Shown piece after piece: positions 25,100-33,488 of a stretch of DNA of 64,000 nt (position 1 is its first letter; the number at the start of each line of letters is the position of its first letter). Under the pieces are notes generated by a model. It was not told the DNA's origin. It ran no database searches and saw nothing but the letters and a program-made list of their open reading frames with translations. Where the stretch lies: NCBI RefSeq assembly GCF_039544105.1, contig NZ_BAABLA010000121.1; one strand, given 5' to 3'. The translations under genes were made by a program, and so were the position numbers. Source of the DNA: Haloechinothrix_A salitolerans (GTDB lineage Bacteria; Actinomycetota; Actinomycetes; Mycobacteriales; Pseudonocardiaceae).

Positions 25100-26121
25100 C
25101 CGAGCATGTCGTCGATCTCGCGGAGCAACTGGTGACGCCGTGTTTCGGAGCAGAAGGCGGCCCGTACGCCGGTGCGCACCATGTCCGCGAGCTCGGCGCC
25201 GCTCATTCCGAACCAATCGGCGCACACCTCGAGCTCGTGGTTAAGGGTGGTGCCGAAAATGCCTGGGTCGTCGGTGCTGATCGCGACCGGCACTCCGGCG
25301 GCGCGCAGCTCGGGTAGCGGGTGGTTCGTGAGCGAGTCGACCGAGCCGGTGCGCACATTGGACGTTGGGCACACCTCCAGCGTGATGTTCTCGGTCGCCA
25401 GCCGCTCGAGCAGCCCGGGATCGGTGGCGGCACGGATACCGTGACCTATCCGATCCGCGCCGAGTACGTCGATGGCGGCCGCGACCTCAGCCGCGTCCGT
25501 TGTCTCGCCAGCGTGTGGCACGCTGCGCAGGCCGCTCGCACGAGCCTTGGCGAATGGTTCCTTGAACCACGCGCGCGGAACGCCGCGTTCAGGGCCACCG
25601 AGTCCGAGGGCGACGGTACCGGCCGGTTGGGTGCCCAACACCCAGTCCACGGTCGCGTGGCCAGCTGCGACGCCGTCGTCTCCCGAGATATCGAAGATCC
25701 AGGCGAGTTCGACGCCATGCCGGGTGGCGGCGAGCCGCCTACCCTCGGTCAGTGCCTCGGCGAGGGCGTCGGGGTCGATCCCCGCGTTGACATGACTCAA
25801 CGGGGTCACGGTGACTTCCGCGTAGCGGACGTTGCCCGCCGTGAGGTCGGCGGCCAGCCGCTCGACGAGCATCACCACATCAGCCGGGGTGGTGATGAGG
25901 CGGGTCACCGCACCGAACACGGTGATGAACCGGTCGAAATCTGGCACGTGGCAAAGCCGCCGCAGCGCATCGGGATCGGTGGGCACGACGGTTCCGGGAT
26001 GGCGCCGAGCGAGTGCGTTCACCACGTCCGTGTTCGCGGCGCCGACCAGGTGCAGGTGCAGCTCGGTCTTGGGTAAGGCCGCGATGAGGCCAGCAAGGTC
26101 TCGGGTGTCGCTGGGTGACAC
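25042..26121 (-). CDS. Adenosine deaminase family protein
   Basis: 359 residues with all metal-site motifs: H22/H24 (TELHLHL), SVPHAGE, RIGHGIR and AISTDDPG. The family deaminates adenosine or relatives such as aminodeoxyfutalosine. The GTG start at 26121 overlaps the TldE stop by one base (TAGTG), so it is translationally coupled, and it has a TTA codon at residue 16. In a cluster with several SAM-dependent enzymes it could remove adenosine-type by-products, or act on a dedicated intermediate; neither is shown. The 3' end overlaps the homocysteine methyltransferase gene by 58 bp on the opposite strand. Confidence 0.9.
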   Translation of the reverse strand: MSPSDTRDLAGLIAALPKTELHLHLVGAANTDVVNALARRHPGTVVPTDPDALRRLCHVPDFDRFITVFGAVTRLITTPADVVMLVERLAADLTAGNVRYAEVTVTPLSHVNAGIDPDALAEALTEGRRLAATRHGVELAWIFDISGDDGVAAGHATVDWVLGTQPAGTVALGLGGPERGVPRAWFKEPFAKARASGLRSVPHAGETTDAAEVAAAIDVLGADRIGHGIRAATDPGLLERLATENITLEVCPTSNVRTGSVDSLTNHPLPELRAAGVPVAISTDDPGIFGTTLNHELEVCADWFGMSGAELADMVRTGVRAAFCSETRRHQLLREIDDMLGQDDATARGADPNSPTAAM

Positions 26122-27521
26122 TACGGTGCCTCGCTCACCGAGGACATGGTGAAGTCACGCACCGCGAGCGGGGGCATCGCGAATCGGGTCATCGCGTTGT
26201 CCGGTTCACGCGGCAGGGTCGGCACGGTGGTGCCGACATCTGTCACCCGACGCAGGACGCCGAGCAGGCTTTCGTTGAAACGGAAGTCATTCGTCGCGGC
26301 GACGATCTCACCGTCCTCGATGAGATAGACACCATCGCGGGTGAGTCCAGTGATGAGGAGCCGCCGAGGGTCCACGTCGCGGAGATACCACAGTGACGTC
26401 ACGAGCAGCCCGCGTCGCGTCTCCGCGACGATCTCGTCAAGGGAGCGGTCGGGGGCGGCTCCGGTGAGCACGAGGTTGCCGATCCACGGAGTGAAGGGAC
26501 AGCCAGCGGACTCGGCCGCTGTCCGTGTGCCGACAAGAGCGGAGAGCACACCGTCGCTGATCCACCGCGTCCGCCGCAATGGCAAGCCGTTGTCGAAAAC
26601 GGACGCCGTCGGTGTCGGCGAGCGGGTGATGACGAAGGGGTCACAGCTAAGACCTCGTGCCGCCGGATCGCTGAGCAACGTGAGCGATGCGGGAGTGAGT
26701 CGTTCGCCAATGCGGGTGCCGCCTTCACCGTCCCCGAACGGGGACGCTCCCGTTGTCGCTTCAGTGACGCTCATGGCGCGGTAAAGCCGCGCCATGAGGT
26801 CGGCAACGCAGCTTGGGGACAGGACCACGTCATAGCGACCTGGTGGCAGGCTGACCCGCCGGTTCGCCGTGTGGAGCCAGCGGTCGAGTTCGTCGTGAAT
26901 TCCAGGCACATCGGCCTCACCGGAATCCGGTATCGCCGTGCCGTGCCATGCCGATGCCTTCCCGTCCGCGCCGTACGCGGCGGCCTCGACGGTCCCGACC
27001 GCCTGCGTGCTGGTGAGATGGAGTCCGGTGGACGCGTTGACGGTGGTTGTCCTTCGTTGTCGCTCGGCATATCCGTACAGCAGCCGCTGCCGCCGATCCG
27101 CCCGCGTCATCGCGGCGCCGAGGTCGGCGGCGAGGTCGTTCCAGTACGCGGGTGGAGCATCGGCCGGGGCCTCCTCCATCGCGATGTCGGGCCTACCGGC
27201 GGTGCCGTGACCGCCTGGCAGGGACGGTGCCGAGGCGACCGGAGCCGCGCGCAGTGCCGCCGCACGTGCCGCGTCCGCGACCTTCCTGACCGTGTTCTCG
27301 TCGAGGTGACCCCGGTGCGTGATGGCCGCGTTCCCGATGCCGTCATCGACCGAGTTGACCGCGATGACCGTCAGCGTCCGCGTGCTCGCGGCGCCGTTCG
27401 CGGTCACCTCGTTCGCGGACCAGCGCAGATAGTGGTGCGTCGTGTCGTCGACGATCGCGATGACGTCCTCACCACTCGCCGCCGTCTCGGCCGCGATCGC
27501 CGCGGCTCGCTGTGACTCCAT
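26121..27521 (-). CDS. pmbA: TldE/PmbA-type metalloprotease partner subunit
   Basis: 466 residues of the PmbA/TldE half of the TldD/TldE protease. Like other TldE proteins it has no HExxxH motif; recognisable segments include GLHLTSTQAVGTVEAAAYG and GLSCDPFVITRSPTPTA. In E. coli the TldD/TldE complex degrades unfolded peptides, matures microcin B17 and influences sensitivity to gyrase poisons. It lies 6 nt after tldD and is coupled to the deaminase downstream. In this cluster the pair may process a peptide or leader, or assist resistance. Confidence 0.9.
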   Translation of the reverse strand: MESQRAAAIAAETAASGEDVIAIVDDTTHHYLRWSANEVTANGAASTRTLTVIAVNSVDDGIGNAAITHRGHLDENTVRKVADAARAAALRAAPVASAPSLPGGHGTAGRPDIAMEEAPADAPPAYWNDLAADLGAAMTRADRRQRLLYGYAERQRRTTTVNASTGLHLTSTQAVGTVEAAAYGADGKASAWHGTAIPDSGEADVPGIHDELDRWLHTANRRVSLPPGRYDVVLSPSCVADLMARLYRAMSVTEATTGASPFGDGEGGTRIGERLTPASLTLLSDPAARGLSCDPFVITRSPTPTASVFDNGLPLRRTRWISDGVLSALVGTRTAAESAGCPFTPWIGNLVLTGAAPDRSLDEIVAETRRGLLVTSLWYLRDVDPRRLLITGLTRDGVYLIEDGEIVAATNDFRFNESLLGVLRRVTDVGTTVPTLPREPDNAMTRFAMPPLAVRDFTMSSVSEAP

Positions 27522-27527
27522 CGCGGG

Positions 27528-29030
27528 CTACCTGGTTCCGTCGATGGTGCGCATCGGAACATTTCGAAACAACGCGGGAGGGCTGCCGTGGCTCGCCGCG
27601 GCGATCTGCACCGGGCGTCCCTTGCCGCAGAGATCCGCGCCGAACGTCTGGTAGCTTCGTTCGCCCCCTAGTGCGGCTAGTGATCGCCAGAGGTCGGTGG
27701 TGTTCCACTGGTACGCGACATCGCGAAGCTGGTGAGTGAGTCGTCCGTTACGGATGCGGTAGCAACGGTCCGCGGTGAACTGGAAGTTCGACCGTCGCAT
27801 GTCGATGGACCAGCTACTCGGTCCGACGACGTAGACGCCGTCGCGGACGTCACCGATCAGGTGTCGCGTCGTGACATCGTCCTCGCCGGGGAGTACTGAG
27901 ACGTTCGGTAGTCGGGACAGTGGCGGGTGCAGTGCGGACCCGGCGAAAGCGCATCCGGTGGACCGGGCGGCGCCGAGTGCTACCGCAGTGTCGCGGTCGG
28001 TCTGGAAGCCGGTGAGGACGCCGTCTTCGATGAGCGGCCAGCGTTGCGCCGCTACTCCCTGGTCGTCGAACCCGACCGTGGCCAGTCCGTGTGCGGATGT
28101 CCGCTCGGCGATGACGTTCAGCAACGGCGAGCCGAACCGTAGCGTTCCGATGTCGTGGGGCGCGGTGAAGGTGGCGCCCGCGTAGGACATCTCGTGGCCG
28201 AGCGCGCGGTCGAGTTCGGTGGCGTGACCGATGGTCTCGTGGATCGTCAGCCACAGGTGTGACGGGTCAGCCACAAGGTCGTAACACCCATCGGCGAGCT
28301 CCGTGGCGCGAAGCTTGTCGCTGAGGTGCCCGGGTAGCTCCGCGATCTCGGCCTCCCAGTCCCAGCCATCGCCGAGCAGATATTCCCAGCCTCGCCCGGT
28401 AGGCGGGCCGAGTGTGCTTACCGTCTCGGCGGAGCCGTCCGCACGCCGCCCCGTGATCGTTACCCTGGGGTGAACCCGGACGCGTTGCTGCGTGGTCGTG
28501 GTTCCCGCGAGGTCGGCGTAGAACTTGGTTTCCTGTACGGCGACAAGCTTGGCGTGCACGCTGGCGACGTCGTCGTGTTTCAGTAACGCGTCTGACCATT
28601 TCGTGAGGAACCGGGCGCGCTCGTCCGCGGCGATGGTGAACGGGTTGACGCGGTAGTCGGACAGCCAGACCTCGTCGCGGTAGATGGGCTCATCGGCGGG
28701 TTCGCCATAGTCGCCCCCGATCCGAGAACTCGCCGTGGCCATGGCTATCGCGTGATCCACCGCGGACGTTACGGCGCCGGGGGAGATCTCGGTCGTCGCG
28801 GCGAAGCCGGTGGCGCCGCCGTTCGGTCGCACCTGAACCGAGAGGCCGAGTTCGGTCGTATCCCCCTCGCCCGCGAGAACGCCGTCGAGCAGGATCGTCT
28901 CGGCGTGGCGCGTCTGTTCCAGCCGTACCGATGCGTGCCGAGCCCCTCGCTTCGAGGCATGAGCCAGTCCGGTTTCCGCGATCGATTGTGGCTGGTGGGC
29001 GAGGAAAACGGGATCGATCGAATCGTGCAC
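27528..29030 (-). CDS. tldD: TldD-type zinc metalloprotease subunit
   Basis: 500 residues. The zinc motif HETIGH (H264, E265, H269) lies in LWLTIHETIGHATELDRALG. The GTG at 29030 is chosen because GAGG is 7 nt upstream; a GTG at 29036 is the alternative. One TTA codon (28584-28586, residue 149) matches the TTA usage of the enediyne genes, supporting membership in the cluster rather than a housekeeping copy. It heads a '-' operon tldD-tldE-deaminase that diverges from the warhead cassette across a 585-bp gap. Confidence 0.9.
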   Translation of the reverse strand: MHDSIDPVFLAHQPQSIAETGLAHASKRGARHASVRLEQTRHAETILLDGVLAGEGDTTELGLSVQVRPNGGATGFAATTEISPGAVTSAVDHAIAMATASSRIGGDYGEPADEPIYRDEVWLSDYRVNPFTIAADERARFLTKWSDALLKHDDVASVHAKLVAVQETKFYADLAGTTTTQQRVRVHPRVTITGRRADGSAETVSTLGPPTGRGWEYLLGDGWDWEAEIAELPGHLSDKLRATELADGCYDLVADPSHLWLTIHETIGHATELDRALGHEMSYAGATFTAPHDIGTLRFGSPLLNVIAERTSAHGLATVGFDDQGVAAQRWPLIEDGVLTGFQTDRDTAVALGAARSTGCAFAGSALHPPLSRLPNVSVLPGEDDVTTRHLIGDVRDGVYVVGPSSWSIDMRRSNFQFTADRCYRIRNGRLTHQLRDVAYQWNTTDLWRSLAALGGERSYQTFGADLCGKGRPVQIAAASHGSPPALFRNVPMRTIDGTR

Positions 29031-29615
29031 GGACACACCTCGGGTCGGTGAACGGGCGGTGACGGGGCAGGGTCCGCATGGTCATTTGAACGCTATATTA
29101 TTTTTATGTGAAAGTCCAGGCTGTTGCCGCCAGCTCGAACCCTTCGGACTTGCGTGCTTCTGCCGTGGCACAGTTGTCGTAACGAGAATTCACGATACGG
29201 AATTTGGCGTTGTGACAGTGATTGTCGGTCCGGCGTCAAGTACTGCTCCGGGTGGCCCAGCCCTAGAGTATGACCGTTGCGATGACTGAGTGAAACTTAA
29301 GGATCAGCGGTTGGCTAGGCGGAATGCCTGCTGTAAGTGTCCTGAGTGAACGGTTTTCGTTCGCCGCGGCGATGGGGATCGGGCTAAATCGGCCACCGGA
29401 GGTGGGGCTTGATCGGGTCAGTGCGTTCCAGTCTTGACGGCACTGTGAGCGGTAGTGGCGATTGTGATCATTATCTGGTCAGCGTGATAGTCGCGGCGGG
29501 GGGCCCGGCCGTGGTCATGGCCAGTGACTATTTCGGCCTTCTGTCATAGCACTCATAAACAAATGACAAATAGTGTAGTCATTATGAGGTTGGCGCTACC
29601 GCGGTGGGGGCAGCT
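29031..29615. promoter_or_regulatory. Divergent regulatory region between tldD and the warhead cassette
   Basis: 585 bp without a convincing gene. It is AT-rich at both ends (29085-29110 and 29540-29590). An inverted repeat, CTCATAA (29552-29558) with TTATGAG (29582-29588), lies 28 bp before the unbL ATG and could be an operator or a leader hairpin. This is the main place to look for binding of pathway regulators, since it controls transcription in both directions. Confidence 0.5.
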
Positions 29616-30587
29616 ATGGTGCGATCGTTCGCGGCGAAGACATCGACTCACGACGGTGCGAGCGGTCGCGGTCGCCCGTTCGTGCGATTACCGTTGCGTA
29701 TGGCGGATTTCTCCCGTCGAGGGTTCCGGACGGACCGGCCCGACGCGCGAGCGATCCTCGAGGGACATGCCAGGAGCTTCCTGACTGGATTCAATCTCGC
29801 GGTCGCCCATTGGCGCGACCCGCATCCCGCGCTTGCCACGATCGCCGAAGAGGAGCGCGGGTTCGCCTACGAAGGCGCCGCCATGTTCGCTCGACTCATC
29901 GACATCACGACCCTCGGGCGCTCTCGCGCGCTGGCTCGCCTGCTCGCCGGCCACGGGCAGTGCTACGTCCATCTCATCCACGTTGGTGCTGGCTGGCCGT
30001 TCGGCCTGCTACGGCTACGGTTGCCGGTAGCCGTTCCCGCAACGCCCCTCGTGCGGTGGCTCGCCCTCGACGGCGCGGGTTTCGCCGAGGCATTCTTTGG
30101 TGGCTGGCAAGTGGTGGTGCGCCGCTGCGTGGCCGGACCGGACGAACGCGCCGAGGCAAGGTACGGCGGCTATGGCCGCGCGTTGTGGTTCATCGAGGCT
30201 GGCGACGTCGATGGCATCGCTCGCCGCGTCGCCGCGTTGCCCACCCGAGCCCGCGCGCCGGTATGGAGTGGTGTCGGGCTTGCTTGCGCTTATGCGGGTG
30301 CAACCGACGACGTAGGGCGACGACGATTGTCGCAGGCCAGCGGTGATTATCGTCAACACTTCGCCCAGGGACTGGTGTTCGCCGCGGGTGCGCGGGCACG
30401 CGCCGCCATCATTCCCACCCATACCGAACGTGCGTGCAGGCAGTTGCTTCAGGTCGATGCCACGGAAGCCGCCTCCTTGTCGGATGTCACGGCACGTGGG
30501 CTGACGAGCCGAGGCGACATCGCCGCGTATCTGAACTGGCGAACCCGGATCAGGGAGTCGCTTTCCACCATCGTCACCCACGATTGA
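29616..30587 (+). CDS. unbL: UnbL/E3 enediyne warhead cassette protein (DUF1702)
   Basis: 323 residues. YGGYGRALWFIEAGDVDGI and WSGVGLACAYAGATDD are typical DUF1702 signatures of the E3 protein that accompanies every enediyne PKS. The ATG at 29616 has GGGGG 5 nt upstream and is preferred over the GTG at 29604. A TTA codon is present (29688-29690). No catalytic motif is known for the family; it is needed for warhead formation in characterised pathways. It is the first gene of the cassette, 10 nt before unbV. Confidence 0.93.
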   Translation: MVRSFAAKTSTHDGASGRGRPFVRLPLRMADFSRRGFRTDRPDARAILEGHARSFLTGFNLAVAHWRDPHPALATIAEEERGFAYEGAAMFARLIDITTLGRSRALARLLAGHGQCYVHLIHVGAGWPFGLLRLRLPVAVPATPLVRWLALDGAGFAEAFFGGWQVVVRRCVAGPDERAEARYGGYGRALWFIEAGDVDGIARRVAALPTRARAPVWSGVGLACAYAGATDDVGRRRLSQASGDYRQHFAQGLVFAAGARARAAIIPTHTERACRQLLQVDATEAASLSDVTARGLTSRGDIAAYLNWRTRIRESLSTIVTHD

Positions 30588-30597
30588 GGAGTCGCGT

Positions 30598-32499
30598 ATG
30601 CCGCCTGCCGCCCGCAGGATTGTCGCCTTGTCGGTCACCCTCGCATTATGTGTGGCATTCAGCCTGTTCACTATCCGTCCCGACGTCGGTGCGGCCGAAG
30701 CACGCCGCATGGCCGAACGGTTCGACTTCACCGTCGAGCGGGTCAACAGCGAGCCGGACGGTGCCGCGAAGGAACGATCGGTCGCACCCGCCGTGGAACG
30801 GATCCGGAGCTGGATCTCCGCCGTCGGTGCGGCTACCGCCGTGTTCGATCTGCGCGAATCTGGATTTCCCGCTGATGTGTGCCTTGTCGATCCAAGGGAT
30901 GACTCGGTAACCGTCCGGCCGGTGCCGGGCGATGGCGGCGCTTATGACCCGGTGCGGCTCTCACCGGATGGCCTGCGCTACGACGACACGATGGCGCCGA
31001 TGGGCTGCGTGCCCGCCGACCTCGACGAGGACGGCGATCGTGACCTGCTCGTCTACTACTGGGGCCGCTCCCCGGTGTTGTTCCTCAACACCGCTACCGA
31101 GCCAGGACCGCCCACCGCACGCACGTTCCGCGCCGTCGAGCTGATCGAGCCGATGGAGGTGTGGAACTCGACCGGGCTCAACGTGGGGGACGTCGACGGC
31201 GACGGTCACCTTGACGTCTTGGTCGCGAACTACTTCCCCGATGGCGCACGGGTGCTTGATCCGACCGCGACGGAGGAGAGCAGGATGGCGATGCAGGACT
31301 CGATGGCGCTGGCGCGCAACGCCGGTACTAACCGGGTACTGCTGACGACGCCGTCGGGTGAGCCAGACACCAAGCCGGCGTTGGTCGACCACAGCAACGC
31401 GTTACCCGCCCACGCGGCGAGTGCCTGGACGCTTGCCATGGGACTGCAGGACCTCACGGGTGACGCGCTGCCTGAGCTCTACCAGGCTAATGATTTCGGG
31501 CCGGATCAGCTTCTTGTCAATCGGTCGACACCAGGGGACGTCCGGTTGGTCGAGGTGACCGGTGAACGCGATCTGACCACCCCGAAGTCGCAGGTGCTCG
31601 GCCATGACTCGTTCAAGGGCATGGGGGTGACCTTTACCTATCAGGGCGACGCGGAGCTGCCCGCGATCATGGTCAGCAACATCACGACGCCATACGCCTT
31701 GCACGAGAGCAACCTCGCCTTCGTTCCGGATGGCGACCCAGCGGAGCTGCTCGACGGTACGTTGCCGTACGACGAGCGCAGTGAGGAACTCGGCATCGCG
31801 CGTGGTGGCTGGTGCTGGGACATCAAGGCGGGAGACTTCGACAACGACGGTGTCGACGAGGTCATGCAAGCCAACGGGTTCCTTGAGGGCGATGTCGACC
31901 GCTGGCCGTTGTTGCAGGAGCTGGCGATGGGCAATGACGATCTGCTGCGCTATCCGGAAGTGTGGCCAGAATTCGGGCCGGAGGATGACCTGTCAGGTCA
32001 CGAATCGAATCCGTTGTGGGTCGCGGACGCTGATGGCAGGTATACCGATCTTGCCGCTGAGGTCGGGATCGCGGCGCCGTACAACAGCAGGGGTTTTGGC
32101 TTCGGTGATGTCGACGGCGATGGCAGCCTCGACGTCGTCGTCGCGAACCAGTGGGAAGACTCCGTCCTGCTGCGTAACGAGGTACCCGCCGATGATGCGG
32201 CCCACGTGAGGGTCGTGCGGGAGTCGGTCACCGGCAGCGGGACCGGGAAAGTCGATGTGATCGGTGCGCGAATCGAGTTGCGCCATCCGGATCGGCCGCA
32301 ACGGCGGCAGCTGTATCCGGCGAACGGTCACGCGGGCGTCTCCGCGAGCGAGCTGCACTTCGTGTTGCCTGGCGGCGAGCCAGCTCCCGCCGTGGTGAGC
32401 TGGCGTGACGCCGACGGGAAGCACAGCGCGCGCGTCGAACTGCGGCCGGGCCATCGAACCGTAACCGTTGACGACAGTGGAACGGCGGTAGTGCGATGA
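30598..32499 (+). CDS. unbV: UnbV/E4 secreted FG-GAP/VCBS repeat protein
   Basis: 633 residues. An N-terminal membrane segment or signal (IVALSVTLALCVAFSLF) is followed by acidic calcium-binding-like repeats: DLDEDGDRDLLVYY, DVDGDGHLDVLVANY, DFDNDGVDEVMQANG and DVDGDGSLDVVVANQ. The C-terminal part is the ASPIC/UnbV domain. It is one of the five genes conserved with enediyne PKSs. GAGGAG lies 7 nt before the ATG. Two TTA codons (30646-30648, inside the signal segment, and 31402-31404). Overlaps unbU by four bases. Exact biochemical role unknown. Confidence 0.94.
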   Translation: MPPAARRIVALSVTLALCVAFSLFTIRPDVGAAEARRMAERFDFTVERVNSEPDGAAKERSVAPAVERIRSWISAVGAATAVFDLRESGFPADVCLVDPRDDSVTVRPVPGDGGAYDPVRLSPDGLRYDDTMAPMGCVPADLDEDGDRDLLVYYWGRSPVLFLNTATEPGPPTARTFRAVELIEPMEVWNSTGLNVGDVDGDGHLDVLVANYFPDGARVLDPTATEESRMAMQDSMALARNAGTNRVLLTTPSGEPDTKPALVDHSNALPAHAASAWTLAMGLQDLTGDALPELYQANDFGPDQLLVNRSTPGDVRLVEVTGERDLTTPKSQVLGHDSFKGMGVTFTYQGDAELPAIMVSNITTPYALHESNLAFVPDGDPAELLDGTLPYDERSEELGIARGGWCWDIKAGDFDNDGVDEVMQANGFLEGDVDRWPLLQELAMGNDDLLRYPEVWPEFGPEDDLSGHESNPLWVADADGRYTDLAAEVGIAAPYNSRGFGFGDVDGDGSLDVVVANQWEDSVLLRNEVPADDAAHVRVVRESVTGSGTGKVDVIGARIELRHPDRPQRRQLYPANGHAGVSASELHFVLPGGEPAPAVVSWRDADGKHSARVELRPGHRTVTVDDSGTAVVR

Positions 32500-33488
32500 C
32501 GACAACAGCTCCGGTATCGACCACGACCAACGAACCCACCCGCGATAGCGCACCCGAGTCCGGTGGCGGTCCAAAAGTCGACATGTCCCCACAGGTGCGG
32601 CGGGTACGCGCACTCCAGCGCTTCGCCCTGTCGATCACGGTGTTCACCGTGCTCGGTCACACCGTGCTCGGGTTCGAGCAGGCACCGATAGCCCCGATCA
32701 TGGCCATCTTGGTCAGCTACGCGACGGCGGTGCTTTTCGAGGCGCTCGACGCGTGGGCGCTCGGCCGCGATCCCGAGTTTCGCGGCGGCCTTTCCGCGCT
32801 GGCTATCTTCCTGCTTCCGGCGCACATCAGTGGCCTCGCCTGCGCGATGTTGTTGTGGGGGAACTCCTCGGTGTGGCCGTACGTGTTCGCGGTGACGGTG
32901 GCCAACGCGAGCAAGTACGTCGTCCGGGTGCGCGCCAGAGGCAGGTTGCGCCACGTTCTCAACCCCTCCAACGCGGGCATCGCGATCACACTGATCCTGT
33001 TCCCGTGGGTGGGGATCGCGCCGCCCTATCACTTCACCAACAACATCAGCGGCGCTCTGGACTGGCTCGTGCCGCTGGGCATCCTCGTGCTCGGCACGAT
33101 GCTCAACGCGGGTCTGACCGGCAAGATGCCGCTGGTGCTTGGCTGGGTCGGTGGGTTCGTCGCGCAGGCGGTACTGCGATGGGCGCTGCTGGATCACGCC
33201 TTGCTCGGTGCGTTGCTTCCCGTCACGGGCGTGGCGTTCCTTCTCTTCACCAACTATATGATCACCGACCCTGGTACGACACCGTTCAAGACCCGTAACC
33301 AAGTTGTGTTCGGGCTGGTCACCGCGGCCGTGTACGGCGTGCTCGTCGTCTCGGAGGTCGTTTTCGGACTGTTCTTCGCGCTGGTGATCACCTGCCTGTT
33401 GCGCGGGCTGGTGCTGGTCGCCGAGCCGATGAAGCCCATGTTGCGACGCGCGTTCTCGGGTGTACGCACTGGAGGTGCGAGCAAATGA
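32496..33488 (+). CDS. unbU: UnbU/E5 multi-pass membrane protein
   Basis: 330 residues. After a 45-residue hydrophilic N-terminus there are about nine hydrophobic segments. The RLRHVLNPSNAGIAITLILF motif and FTNYMITDPGTTPFKTRNQV are shared with RnfD/NqrB-type flavin-linked membrane proteins and identify the UnbU family. The role in enediyne making is unsettled; a redox or transport function is inferred from the RnfD relationship. Four-base overlaps with unbV and pksE indicate cotranslation. Confidence 0.94.
   Translation: MTTTAPVSTTTNEPTRDSAPESGGGPKVDMSPQVRRVRALQRFALSITVFTVLGHTVLGFEQAPIAPIMAILVSYATAVLFEALDAWALGRDPEFRGGLSALAIFLLPAHISGLACAMLLWGNSSVWPYVFAVTVANASKYVVRVRARGRLRHVLNPSNAGIAITLILFPWVGIAPPYHFTNNISGALDWLVPLGILVLGTMLNAGLTGKMPLVLGWVGGFVAQAVLRWALLDHALLGALLPVTGVAFLLFTNYMITDPGTTPFKTRNQVVFGLVTAAVYGVLVVSEVVFGLFFALVITCLLRGLVLVAEPMKPMLRRAFSGVRTGGASK

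Noticed and set aside
29059..29289. A 76-residue reading frame upstream of unbL
   Set aside because: No good ribosome site, poor codon pattern and no recognisable motif; treated as intergenic.
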